Assembly: GCA_001466705.2 (NCBI GenBank)
Contig: LATX02000200.1
Span: 1,116,001-1,180,000 of the forward strand
Reading direction: 5' to 3'
DNA from: Moniliophthora roreri
Taxonomy: Eukaryota; Basidiomycota; Agaricomycetes; Agaricales; Marasmiaceae
DNA: 64,000 nt
A program made the translations under genes and the position numbers. The notes under the pieces were generated by a model. It ran no database searches, had not been told where the DNA came from, and saw only the letters and a program-made list of their open reading frames with translations. Below are positions 13,446-27,926 of the stretch, piece by piece. Within the stretch, counting starts at the first letter, position 1, and each line of letters opens with the position of its first letter.

Positions 13446-14220
13446 TTAGTCTGAAGATGAGTTCACAGCGTCCTGGGTTGCTCCGAAAGCAGCACCAACG
13501 GACTCGGGCGAAGTCTCATCGTTCCAGTTGCTTCCGCCAACGACGACTGTATTGGTACCGACGTCCTTGCCTGAGAATCCAAGATCATGCTGTCGTTTGC
13601 CAGTTAGACTTGGCGCTTCTGTCTTTTTGAAGGAAACATTACTCACAGTTGAGATGGAGCCATCGGCACTCTGCAGGTCACCGAAGTGGCTTACGATCGA
13701 GGAATCGTATCCAGGGCGGCGTCCAGAGACACGGAACAGGTCATCACGGAAATGACCCGTGGAAGCGACGAATTGCTCGAAGACTAGGCTGATAGTGAGG
13801 AGCCGTAAGAATGGTCTAACGAAGGGTGCGTACCAATAGTCTGCGTTTCAACTTCACAGATAGTCTCTGTAATTATTTTCTTGGCCATCTCTTGTAAAAC
13901 GACGAGACGTTGTTGGATAATCTCGATCGCTTGAGTATGACAAACGAGCTCTTCCTTTTGGACGACGACCTTTTGCTCGACGATGCTTCCGGAGAAGTTG
14001 TCTATGCCGTAGAAGTCGTCAAAATGGTCCAACGAAGAGATCCCATGCCAGCCGCTAAAGCCGTGACTCGTACGACGAGCTGAGGTTTCAATGACGATGA
14101 GTGAGGCGACCGATGGAGTGTCAACAAGAACCTACCCAGTGATTGGTCAAGTGGAGCGGCAACTACACCAGTAGCGAGGACAGAAAGAGAAATGAGAGTG
14201 GCTGCGATCTTGGCGAACAT
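13446..14220 (-). CDS. Small secreted protein, 203 aa
   Basis: Four exons (14136-14220, 13834-14079, 13647-13783, 13446-13589) give 203 residues. The ATG at 14220 opens a classic signal peptide: MFAKIAATLISLSVLATGVVA followed by APLDQ. The first 20 residues are the hydrophobic leader and cleavage is likely after VVAA. The mature part has a Gln/Glu/Val-rich, probably helical core (VVVQKEELVCHTQ, EIIQQRLVVLQEMAKKII), then a Gly/Ser/Asn-rich tail (VVVGGSNWNDETSPESVG). The third intron (13590-13646) is short and in frame, so retaining it would only add 19 residues. Similar secreted proteins occur in mushrooms, but I know no assigned function. Confidence 0.75.
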
Positions 14221-16098
14221 AGCGATGAATGTAAAGGACAAAAGACTGTTGGTTGAATCTGGGTAGTGAACGTCAGCGAGTTACGACGAGCCGTACACTG
14301 TCGGCTGACCTGCTTCGAATTGCAACAACGGTAAAAGTTCACTTGGAAGAAAAGACGTCGAGGCAACCAGGCCGATCAACAAAAGAAAGAGTCGAAGAGA
14401 ACGAAAGGCGAATTGATGCTGTTTGCTGGAGAGAACATTGAGCCTTTATACCTCTAAGAGAGCCTTACACAGACTCGTTCCATTTCTCTGGTTTGAGAGG
14501 TATGAGGACCAGTACACCGGCTTGGCAGATGCGAAGGGAATGGCTTACTGGTAGTTGACAGAAAGTGTATTGTCGTCGAGAATTCGGCAGGTGGCATTTG
14601 ACAATGAGCGTCCCATGAGGGCGATGATGCTTCTAAGAGTGTGTATGTAGTCTCTCCAAAACTTCGGGTTGCGATAAGGATAATTCGACTGCTTTCAATC
14701 TTGGTTAAGTTTCACTCTAGGGAGTATCATAAAGCGTCTGAAGTCGTAAACTTTCAGCCTTCCTGAGGGTTGAGGGTTCAAAAGAGTGAAGAAAGGAAGA
14801 CGAGCATGAGCACGAAGCATTCGTGCGTCGGCATGAGGTCTCCTGTTATGGAATAATCGATGGCATTGGGTGGTGAATGGCGCTCAACGCTCATCAATCT
14901 TCGAAGTTGATGAATGATGGACGACCTGATTTTGGGCTATAGGGTGTCAGGATTGTCAATCAGTACGTCCAGAATGCGATGATCATAAAATACACAGCCA
15001 TCCAATAGAACCCCGTAGGGATTGTGTTGCTCCGCACTCATAGACGCTCAAAGGTACATGGAACCGCTTGAGTGGTATATTCTGCTTGATATCTCGGTGT
15101 TTGGAGGGGCTTCATCGCAAACAGCCGTCGTAACATTTGCTTGGGATGTAGCAACATGATGGCCTAAGGGAACCTTCCCATAAATCTTGTGGAAGTGCGT
15201 TATGCTGAACATGCCGGGCAGGCAATTGACGTCTGATGAAGGTGTGAATGTCATTGAGAGGCTTCGAATGCACGAGTATACACCATACATTCCCGAGTCC
15301 GAAATACAGTTTTCGGAGCACACTGCCTTTTTCAAAGAAAAAAAAAGACAGCAATATTGTCAGGGAGTGAGATATATAGCAATCGGTGAGCCAATTTTGG
15401 GTTCTTCTAGAACCAGGTGTTAATAAGTTTCAGGGGTTTAGCGGGCCTCGCACCTTTGGTATCTCGACTCTGTGCTCCGTCAACATCGATGACCTAAAAC
15501 CTGGCAAGAGACTGGCCTCAGGACTCCTTTCTGTCACTGGTTCTCTGGGAACATAAGATTGATACGCTGCACAATCCCGTCGCTGCAGAAATCAACATGG
15601 CCGGTCGGCGGTGGTTGTGGTGTGCGCGTTAGAGGTGGAAACGGGCGCTTATCTGGCGCTAAATATCACGTGCCGGTGGTACAAGGCCAAACAAAGACAA
15701 TACAGCCGTTGTAGCCGAGGTCAATTTTGTGACTTGTCGCTCCTTCTCCCGTACTCCCATCATCTCTCTTCGCCCGCACCAGCAATTCCTTCAAGACCTC
15801 TCTCTTCTACGCTCGCATACTGTATTGAAGGGAACTAAATCTGCTGTATAAGCCTGTATTCCTGTATTCCTATCGCATGTAAGCTCTACCACTGTTTTCG
15901 CGGGATTGTAGGGCGCCTGGTCACCCTGTTTCTGACCATTCTGTCGTCTTGTGTCACCGATGCTTATTTCCCATCTGCTGTCGTCGAATACTCAATTCAT
16001 TCTGTCATGTCATTCTTTACAGTGCAAATCAGTTAATTTTTATATTTCGGAACAGAACTTCATCCTCGAGCTCATAGTAAACAACAAATTCTCTAATC
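14221..16098. other. Long divergent intergenic region
   Basis: This is 1.88 kb between the divergent secreted-protein and RRM-protein genes, with no open frame that resembles a protein. The 3' part probably belongs to the RRM gene leader: a good donor (GCAT then GTAAGC at 15879) pairs with CTTTACAG ending at 16022, a candidate 144-bp 5' UTR intron. A pyrimidine-rich stretch lies at about 15738-15815. The rest is unremarkable. Confidence 0.4.
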
Positions 16099-17550
16099 AT
16101 GCCTGAAGACGATTTCGACATCTACGGCGAAGATGCGCAAATTCAGAGCCATGAGGCGAGTATTTCTTCCGCGAGTCGATGCTTCGGCTAACCCTACTTA
16201 GGAATATGAGGAACCTCAACAGGTCCCCACAGAAACCTCGAAACCAGAACCGATGACGGGGCAGAAACGTGAACGCGAACAATCTAGAGAGCTCGATGAT
16301 GAGCACGAGCTCCAGTCCAATGGAGACTACTCGACTCACCAACAGAATCAGGGCAACTTGGGTGGGATGAACGGGCAGATGACCAATAGCAATATGATGG
16401 GTGGGATGGGTGGGATGAGCGGTGGCCAGGGTGAAGGCATGGATGCATTGTACATTGGCGACTTGCAATGGGTCTGTGTGTTCAGCTATCTAGTACCTGT
16501 ACATCATTCTGATACTCTGTCTTTCTTTCCTCACAAATCACTTTACTGCGGTACGCATACAGTGGACCACCGATGAAGATTTGCGTCAGGTCGCGCTGAA
16601 CCTTGGAATTCACGTCGACCACAAGGATATCACCTTTTCTGAACACAAAGTAAATGGAAAGAGCAAAGGGTATGCATACATCCTCTCATCTCCTTCCAAA
16701 GTCAGTTTTATGCGAATTTCCCTTCCAGAATTGCATATGTAGAATGTGGCAGCTACGACAACGCTGCGGCTATCAAGCAATGGTTCGACAACAAGTTAGT
16801 ATTATTTCTTCGCGTTTTCTACTGGCTAACGCCACATACAGTGACTTCCAAAATCGTCGAGCCTCCGCCACGTTCACAAGCTCGTCTCAAGGCAATCCGT
16901 TCCGCACCCTTCCAAAAGGTAAGCCACACGCCATCTTTGCTGTTGCTCTGATGCTAACGTCGATTTCCAGAACCACCTCCACGGGAGAACAGGATGCAGC
17001 AGAATCAGGTCGGACGTGGAGGTGGTAACTTCAGAGGCAACCCTCGTGGCGCTATGCGTGGTGGCGCCATGATGAACGGTGGTGGTGGCGGAGGCGGCAT
17101 GGGTATGGGCGGCATGAACACCATGGGTAATGGTATGGGTAATATGGGCATGCCTATGGGAATGGGTATGCCAATGGGCATGGGCAACATGATGGGCAAC
17201 ATGATGGGTGCCATGGGTATGGGCGGATTCGGTGGCCGTGGAATGGTTCCCCAAGGTCCTCGGGGCGGCGGCGGCGGTGGAGGTCGAGGAATGGGCGGTA
17301 TGGGCTTTTCTGTTTAGATACGCGGTTTCGCATGTCATGCTTACTGGACTTTCTATGGAACTACTTTGTTATTATAGGTATGGGTATGGTGCCTAATAAT
17401 ATGATGGGTGGAGGCAACATGGGTTCTGGAAGAGGTAACTTCGGTGGTCAAGGACATTTTAATCCGGCTTTCGTCCAAGGTGGTGGTCGTGGAGGAAACC
17501 AATATGGGTCTGATGGTCCACGGAAGAGGTTTAGGGCAGATGAGAGTTAA
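16099..17550 (+). CDS. RRM protein resembling CPSF6, with Gly/Met-rich tail
   Basis: Seven exons (16099-16155, 16202-16471, 16563-16669, 16729-16794, 16842-16918, 16971-17297, 17378-17550) give 358 residues. The RRM begins DALYIGDLQWWTTDEDLRQ and continues SKGIAYVECGSYDNAAAIK, a pattern close to the RRM of cleavage factor CFIm68/CPSF6 in mRNA 3'-end processing. It is followed by PPPRENRMQ and a long low-complexity tail of GMGM, GGGG and RGG-like units, ending in a basic patch (PRKRFRADES). Exon 1 needs either a GC-AG intron (used here) or a GT-AG intron with acceptor near 16226. Retention of the last intron ends the protein at 17317 without the basic patch. Confidence 0.82.
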
Positions 17551-17921
17551 AAAATGGCAGAATATTCGGTCAGGACAACTAGGGCATCTACCTCAGTTAT
17601 TGATATCTTCTTGCTGCTATGTCGTTTGCTATTTGTACATCTAATCCCTCAAGTTCATCGCTACTCGAAAGCTGTGCATTTGGCGGTGAGACTTGCCGCA
17701 GCTAAGCTGAGCTGATAGCCAGCGAGTGTCCATCTCGCCGCACGTTCAAACCGAATATTGTTCTGGAAAGATACTCTATTATACAATTTCCAGCTACACA
17801 CTATGAAAAACCAGTATGGAATAGAAAACAAAGATAGCACTAACTAAGCAATGAACGTACATATAGTTTGGTGAGGACATCGATTTGAGTTGAAAACACT
17901 CGTAGTAAGGATTACTGTACT

Positions 17922-20825
<2,904 letters not shown>

Positions 20826-22073
20826 GAGCGTTGAAGACAAACTCGTCGAGCGGTCGTCACATCATATTCATGTCACAGCCTGCGCCTCGACCCTGGACCG
20901 AGCGCTCAATATACTGCAGCATCAGCAAAAACCGTGTAGTGCTATAATGGGTTCCCCGGGGTTTATAATTGACCTGCAGGGTATTATGACCCTTAAAACC
21001 AGTCATAACTCCCACAAACCAGGCCACAACCAGGTTATAATCCCCCTGGAGCTAGGTTATAGCACTTTCCAGTTTTTGCTGATGAGTATCCGCCTCACGG
21101 TTCACGCAAGTTCCAATGATGCTGTTCGACTTGTCGCTCTGAGTGAACCTCGACACATTTGGAGCTGAATATGGGCCACTCGCAGGACTGGTATGCTCGA
21201 ATTCCCCAAAACGATGGAGCGAGCTAGTGTGATCATGAGCGTTGGTTGACGGTACATGTTGCACGAAAACCGATATTTTTTGTAGACCACAGTGGCCTGG
21301 TATTTCTTTCAAGCTCCAGCTTCGGCAGCATATCACTATAGCCGTACCATCGTAGCTGAATTATGTACCTATCACAGGTTTATGTTCCAGCTATAACCCG
21401 ACTGGGAAGGCGATCCACTTTCCTCGAGTTCTAAAGCTTCATCCAGGAAATGCAAACAGTAGGTCACGGAGCAATTAGCGACAAGTGTCAACATGATGCG
21501 TCCATCCGGAAGTTTGCTTTCGAAAGCCGATCTGAATATGCATCATGGCCTGTCCGTGTCTGTGTGGGCCGGAGGATATGACATCGTTGCTACGGGACTC
21601 GTCAGGACATTTTTACTCCTTGCTTCAATTTTTTCATTCCTCCGCGCATTACATTGTCATTTTTCGGCTTTAGAACCAACCGTCCTGCGGACAAATCACA
21701 GCTCGGTGCCGCTTTCAGTCTTTATACGCAAGATCGGATGTCTGTCAACAAATTCCGAGCTTCCCGTCGGGCTGAACCAAGCTCTCATAGAGTCACTGCT
21801 TTCTCAACCCAAGCCCATTAATCTAGAGAGATTACTTATATATCGTCGTCCAACTGTGTTTCAGAATGATTCGTGCAATCGCAAGGTTTGTTATGTCAGT
21901 GGGTGCGGAAGCGGCTATATCTGTTCGCGAGGCGGAGGGTCTTTTAGGCTGGCGGACCACCGGCACTAATCCCTGTGACAAGTTTCAATGCACAATTCCG
22001 ACGATCTAACCATAAAACAGAATGTTTACATGTATCCGACAGATTTATCCTGTGTCCTCATTTCGTCAGTCCA
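20826..22073. other. Divergent intergenic with a small inverted-repeat element
   Basis: These 1.25 kb lie upstream of RSP5 (minus) and of a plus-strand gene of unknown function. They contain the 165-bp inverted-repeat element at 20920-21084. A 158-codon open frame at 21493-21969 has no family features or splice context and is not called. Confidence 0.5.
20920..21084. mobile_element. MITE-like 165-bp element with terminal inverted repeats
   Basis: The ends are inverted repeats of 28 bp with about 24 matches. The outer 13 nt (CATCAGCAAAAAC, at 20920 and in reverse complement ending 21084) and the inner 9 nt (GTGCTATAA, 20939-20947 and 21057-21065) are perfect and sit at identical distances from the ends. 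The interior is non-coding. No target-site duplication is obvious; the flanks instead extend the symmetry (ATACT on the left, AGTAT on the right, offset by 4 bp). It lies 95 bp upstream of the RSP5 start codon. I read it as a non-autonomous DNA transposon relic; a chance or regulatory hairpin is the alternative. Confidence 0.55.
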
Positions 22074-23338
22074 ATGTCGAACTGGAGCCAATTTGACGAG
22101 GTGCGTACACTTCTACCCTCCGCAACATCCCATCTTATCGATTTACAGGATGCGTACCGTCTTCCTGAAGGCTTCAAGCGAATCGGCTATGATTCAGATA
22201 CTGGCCGGTACCTCTTCGAAGATCGCGAAGGCCATAAATATCGTTCAGAACCATACTCGGAATTTGGAACTCTGACGCGGGTACCCGACGTATACGAGGA
22301 GCTAGCCAGTGAGATATTCACTTTTCGATTCAACGTTTTGGTTAATGGCCATTTATTTAGAGCGCACCAAGCCGTCTCTAAATATTCGCACCCATACTGG
22401 AGGACCTGCAAATTCATTCTACGACTTTCTAACCCCTCAGCAAATCGCAGCACCAAACAAGCTTTCCCCTCCACCTGTAAAAAACAACTACGGCACTATT
22501 CCGAGGTCCCCAAAGGCAACAAAGTCTTCAATCATACCAAAGATGAAGAATTTTTTCAGCCTCAGATCCAAAACGCTCCCACCTGGCTTCGCCAGTGCCA
22601 AGCTAGAGGATCCCAGCTCGGTGGATACCCTATTGGCAAAGGAGCCGCAGGAAATGTCAGAAAAACAGAAGGGGCCTGTGTGGTTGAACTCTTTGTCTGC
22701 AGGGTCAGCAATAGCTCTCCTTACTCGGCTAACTTTTTACTCAATTTCCTACGTCACCCAGATCTGTGGCACCGTCCGTCAGTTTCAGACCTCTGACAGA
22801 CGAAGAACATCAGGCAGGTACTTCGAGAAATGTGAACATCGAAACCGACGTCGACGAAGCACCCCCGCCGAAACCTCTAGTGAGAACTATGGTGGACTTG
22901 AGGTCACCTTCGCCTCCGGACGTCCCTCGAGCCTGCAGCGTCAGTCAGCGGATCCTTGATGATCCTTTCAACACACCCGTACCGCGTGTCCTTCCGCTTA
23001 GCAGAGCCGACTCGTCGTCGTCCGCGTCGTCTGCTGAGACATATTCTACCTCTTCACCTTTGACCCCCAGAGACAGTGTGCTGTGCGATTCTGCAGCCAT
23101 TAAAGCCTTTCCATCGCCACCCGGCTACTGGATACCCCCTACCAAGGCTCCTTGTTCTCCTACCAGACCTGATTTATCGAGAAGCCTACCGAGGGTATCA
23201 ACCTCCCCTTCCAAGGTCGTGGCTGCAGAGCATGATACACATCATCTCACTCACACCGTACCAGTAAGCAGATCAAAGAGTACCAGTAGAATGGCAACTA
23301 CACATGCACCGAATTCAAATACCGACCTCCACTTATGA
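22074..23338 (+). CDS. Unknown protein with a WW-like N-terminal module, paralogue A
   Basis: Four exons (22074-22100, 22149-22308, 22361-22703, 22762-23338) give 368 residues. A 9-residue first exon (MSNWSQFDE) is followed by a compact module, LPEGFKRIGYDSDTGRYLFE, then DREGHKYRSEPYSEFGTLT, which recalls a WW-like or small beta fold. The rest is Pro/Ser-rich and probably disordered (PSPPDVPRA, SSSSASSAETYSTSS). Exon organisation, the first two exons and the HTGxPxxSFxDxL segment are shared with the gene at 25518, so the two are tandem paralogues. I do not know a function. The intron at 22704 is inferred from a frame switch with a good branch site. Confidence 0.65.
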
Positions 23339-25517
23339 TACCGCTGGTCTAATGCGTTCCATAGTGTGCCGTATGTACCCGTACTGCTACTATAAATCTA
23401 AATTATTGTGCATTTTATTCTTGTCCAAGCCTGATCTTAGTGTTTACATTGTATCCATAAACACAACTCCGCATCGGACATGAAACCACGATCGAACTGT
23501 ATTGCGAGGATGGACACATTGGGAAGCACCCATCTAGAGCGAAGATGTCTGGACTGTGGATTGTTTCACTTCGTACTTTCAAAGCATTCGCGTGGAATGT
23601 TAGGTGGGTGCTAAGCGCTAAGGCGCGGAAGCTGGTAACATCTGCCATATGAGCGCTTGACCTTGAGTATTAAGCTGGTGATGCGGGCACACGGTTTTTC
23701 TCTCTACCCTCTCTTTGTGGATCGTATCTACATAGAGCCGAACGGGACCTCTTATCACGAGCAGAGTCGATGTTGGCCGATGCTCTTTATCCATGCAGGA
23801 ACTAGGATCTTGCCATGGCTTCAAGGAAAATGAAGATGTATCATTGAAATGGACTGCATCCTACACAAGCAACTAGATTCCTCAAAAATGATGGAGCAAA
23901 GGAAAGAATTAAGTTCACGGTGGTTGAAGTAGCGAGTGGATGATTCAACTGCACTTTTTCAAGCCGGTTACACGATGTTGTTCGGTTCTAACGCGTATTT
24001 ACAGAAAAAAGACGCACGGATTTCTATCTAATCATCTCTATCCTCTGTTGTCTGGCCTCCCGTCGTCAAGCTGTTGTTTCGGACAGTTGCGCGTCATACT
24101 ATTTACAAGAAGCGCTGTAATCAGCTCTCCGGTTCAGAATCTCTAAATGCTGGTCAAAACCGAGGGAGAAGCCTGCAATCGCGTCTTTGACGTTCGCGCT
24201 GTTCTACGCGCGGGTCTCCAGAAATCGCAATATACTCCGACACCTGATAAAGATCTCTCATCCTCAGATCTACTTCGGGGAATTGTCACAACGCGAATTA
24301 GATTTGAATTCCATTGTGGGGTCTACGTTCCTTGCGGGGCTTCGTACACTGTAAGTGGTCTTGTTCGATTCCAACTCACACTCGCCTCTGCAAATAGACC
24401 GACTTATTGGACGCTGTGTCTTGCGACGAGGGCGTTCATTCAACGACGATTTCAGCAAGGATCCTGAAAACCACATGGAGGCTTTGACATTCTGCATTCT
24501 GGACCTAGAAGTGTGGGATAGCCCTTTACGCGACTTGAATGCAATGAACTGAATGAGTGCTCCTCGCCCTCTTCCGCTGGTTCACTCGCATACCATTCCG
24601 GCTCTTCGAAATCCCCGAATCCTCATCGATCATCGGTTAGCATATCGTCGTCTATTTGGAGTTTTTGACTCCAACAATTAGGCTACGAATTCCTTTAAGA
24701 CGCCTGCGACGGTTGACAAGGACCCGATGGGTGGAATTACATATCGCGAAGGTCCCTGACGAGCAAGGTGAATTATTGTTATTGACCACTTCCGTAGCTG
24801 ACGTGGTAAGTATCACGTTGGACACGTTGTCTCTGGCAAAGTTGATGCACTAGAACCGTAAATCAAATGGTATTGATAGGTACAATTCAACTTGGTGATT
24901 CCAGTACGCCTCCTTTTTCTGCTCGTTCAGAGCCTATTACCTGTGCGCTCAGAAACATGAATCTTTGCCATCTAAACACCTCTTGATGTTTCTCCGCTGT
25001 GTTGACAGACTCAACTGTCCGAGTGAATGTTGAGCGTGGGCGACTCATTCCAACTTTTTTCTTTTCGCCTGTGACTCAAAGGGACTGTCCCTTGATTGAT
25101 ATCATACTCAATGAATTGGCAACAAACTAAACGCTCTTTCAACTCGAAACGCGAAGGTGAGAGGTAAACCGAAAGGGCCCGTGTCTGACTCCTGAGCATG
25201 TCAACGAGCAAGGCGCCTGAAACCTTTTTTTTTTCCCAACACCTTCACCAGCTCACCGATTTCGATTTGCACTGCAACAAAACTGCACCGAGCTGATCGA
25301 CTCGTTCGCAACCTCTTATCTGCATCGAGAATGATCTCCCTGAAGGCTGACTGTCACGATCAGTATTATGATACGATTTGGATACGATGGTGCCGTGAGC
25401 CGGTCCATGATACATCATTGCAAAGACCCCAAGGCCCATCCGGATGATATATAAAAGCTGTATCACTTCACTGTAGTTCCAGACTTTTGACTTAATACTT
25501 CTCTCTCCACACACTCT
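23339..25517. other. 2.2-kb region between the paralogues, possibly an unrecognised gene
   Basis: No confident gene. Coding-like signals exist around 24150-24500: an open frame with a good donor (ACT then GTAAGT, 24353) and a plausible acceptor (AAATAG, ending 24399). A second open piece at 24656-24810 ends in a donor-like GTAAGT. The predicted residues match nothing I recognise. CpG is normal here, unlike at the right end of the window. A 10-bp T run lies near 25230. Confidence 0.35.
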
Positions 25518-26593
25518 ATGGGTCGCTGGACACAATACGAAGAGGTAAATACACTGCATGGTTCTACTTCAAGGCCACTGACTCAGATTCATTCTAGGCT
25601 GAACACCGTCTTCCTGAAGGGTTCACGCGTACTGGCTATGACGCGGATACCGGTCGATATACTTACGAGGATCGTGAAGGCAGACAATACCGTTCAGAAC
25701 CGTACACAGAATATGGGAAGCTAACACCGGTACCAGACTTTTACGAGGCTAGTAAGTAACATGCTTTTACTGCGCAGTTCGTCCCCAGCATGACCATCAT
25801 CACCCTAGGACGTCAAATGCTCGCAGCCGCCAAGGCAAAACATACTGGGCCACCGCCAACCTCCTTTGCAGACATCCTCTCTTCCACTCAGATTGCCACT
25901 TCGCCCACCGCCTCACCTGAAAGCACCTCGCCAAAGTCACCTCGCTCAAAGTTTATCTCCGTTGCACGGAAAGCCACACTTCCGAAGATGAAGGGCGTTG
26001 TAGACAACCTACTTACCCCCAGGTCCAAAATAGCTGCTGAAGACAAGGCAGGAGCTCACCGCATCCCATCCCCACCATCTTCTCCAACGAAGCCATCTAT
26101 GCGTTCCTTTTTTCAGTCACGCGACTCATCAAGACGAGAGGATGCTTCAACTATTGGTCGCTCAGCTACAACTGCTGCTGCGGCGAGTCGCCACCGCCAC
26201 GACAAGTCATACGACCTCCCCAGGAAGGATGATATCAGACGTTCTCGAACGGTTGCTGAATCGCGTACTTCATCTCCCGTTGAACGATCGCACAGGCCTA
26301 CATTCGAAGAAGACCATGCTGCGATTTCCAGATCGCATACCTCTACCAGATCACGGCCAGCAAGCCCTCATTCTTCTTCGTCTCGTCCATCATCTCGTAA
26401 TGAAACCACACATAAATCCATTTTGACTCACAAACCGCTCCCTTCTACCGAAAAGCCTTCGCTTCCCCGTCCTCGATTCGAGGAACCACGCGACCACCGC
26501 ACGGGCATCATGGTACCTGCAGGTGCCTCAAGCGGCATGCGCAGACCGAAAGATGATTTGCGACGGGAACGACAGCCTGTCATTGCCGTGTAA
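25518..26593 (+). CDS. Unknown protein with a WW-like N-terminal module, paralogue B
   Basis: Three exons (25518-25544, 25598-25751, 25809-26593) give 321 residues. The first exon again encodes exactly nine residues (MGRWTQYEE). The module LPEGFTRTGYDADTGRYTYE, then DREGRQYRSEPYTEYGKLT, is about 70% identical to that of paralogue A. Downstream lies HTGPPPTSFADIL, then a basic and Ser/Pro/Arg-rich disordered tail with many SP and RSRPASP-like sites, suggesting phosphorylation. There is no signal peptide and no membrane span. I know no function. The shared intron positions and phases show that A and B arose by duplication. Confidence 0.7.
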
Positions 26594-27156
26594 ATGAATA
26601 TCTGTATGCCGTATGCCCGTAGGGGCTGTACGTCCTTATCTTAGAGCTGTTACCCCATTCTGTATACTTTCTCTCTCTGGATACTGTATCATGTTTTTGG
26701 TTTCATTTCTTTTTTTCATTTGTAATGTAGAGTAATGGCAATACACCTGACGACCGGGGTCACCTACGAAAATTCAAAAGAAAAACAAAACAGCTGCTAC
26801 TGGTGTAGATGTAAGTAACCAGCAGGCAACACTAAGATCGACAGTAATGCACAGCCTTTGGAATGAGGAGTACTGCCTACACGAGTTGAGGTGCAGATCC
26901 TGTCATTTGAGATTCGGTTCTCAATTTCCCGATTGTCGGAGGTTCATGGACTGGCGAATGCCTCGACTGACGGTGAGCATGTACATCATCGAGTCGTTCT
27001 CACTGGTGTCACCATTGTAAAGTCAGGGACGATTGCGCAGCGAAAGCACAAAGAGAGTCATGGCCACCCATGGAGAACCTAAGATGACACGTTGTCGACC
27101 CAAAATCATTGTTATGGCAATATTGCAACCACTTACCGAGCTCCTGCCTCAATGAG
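26594..27156. other. Convergent intergenic
   Basis: This is 563 bp between the 3' ends of paralogue B and the DUF202 gene. On the minus strand a donor-like GTAAGT near 27136 could mark a 3' UTR intron of the DUF202 gene. I see nothing else. Confidence 0.4.
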
Positions 27157-27608
27157 TTAGAGTCCACTCTCCTCGACTAACAATATAATACATGTCCCGA
27201 TGACGACAGCAACAACGCAAGCCATGAGGAGCAGATGAGGCCTAGATGAAATCTAGCTCAATACACGTTCGCAAGTGTCAATCTGACGCCAAATGCTCAC
27301 TTTTTGCCAGCCAAGAAAGCTCTCATATCCATGAGATCCCTGAACCCATTCTGATACTCCCAAATACTCGCAGCGAGGACTGTTAACGCCGCTACCATTT
27401 CCACTGATGCAAGAGGCAGGCCTATCACTGAATTTCCTACATCATCATTGTCGCCGGGATCTGGAACAAGGCGAGAATGTAGGAGGAGCGAGCAAGAGAT
27501 AAGGAACAGGAGAAGGGCAAGTTTGATGTGGGATAGCAAGTTCCGCTCGAGCATACAGAAATCTCTGGCTGTACTGCCAGTATTGTCGATAAGAGCAGTA
27601 TTAGCCAT
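27157..27608 (-). CDS. Small DUF202-type membrane protein, 130 aa
   Basis: Two exons, 27301-27608 and 27157-27241, with a 59-bp intron. The protein has three likely membrane spans: IKLALLLFLISCSLLL, SVEMVAALTVLAASIW, and LLLMACVVAVVIGTCIILL. The sequence ARDFCMLERNLLSHIKLAL matches the pattern at the start of DUF202 proteins (fungal relatives of bacterial YidH), with Glu-Arg before the first helix. Molecular function of the family is not established. It shares a 318-bp divergent promoter region with the next gene. Confidence 0.72.
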
Positions 27609-27926
27609 ATCTAGAGCTATAACATGTTATGAAAATTACTTTAAACCCAGTCTCGTAGCACAAACTCACCTCGACCCAATCCCAGTTCATGGACGTTCGA
27701 ATTTTCAGGGTTCAGTCAATAAGCGCTCATGCGGTCCTCGACTAGCGCCAAACCATCAGCTCAAGGCTCTCACTCTCACACATGAAAGGAGGTCAGCATT
27801 CGACATTGCAGGACCTGCTCCTTTAATTTTTTCTGGAATAGGTGCGTTTAGAGGTCATCTATATGAAACTATTTACTAATAGTGTTTCAAATATAAGGCT
27901 CGCACACGAGAAAAACGTTTTCAGCG
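27609..27926. promoter_or_regulatory. Divergent promoter region
   Basis: 318 bp separate the start codons of the DUF202 gene (minus) and the 242-aa membrane protein gene (plus), so both promoters must lie here or overlap. I see no distinctive motif. Confidence 0.4.

Noticed and set aside
21493..21969. 158-codon plus-strand frame upstream of paralogue A
   Set aside because: No recognisable domain, no splice support, no clear start context; likely chance.
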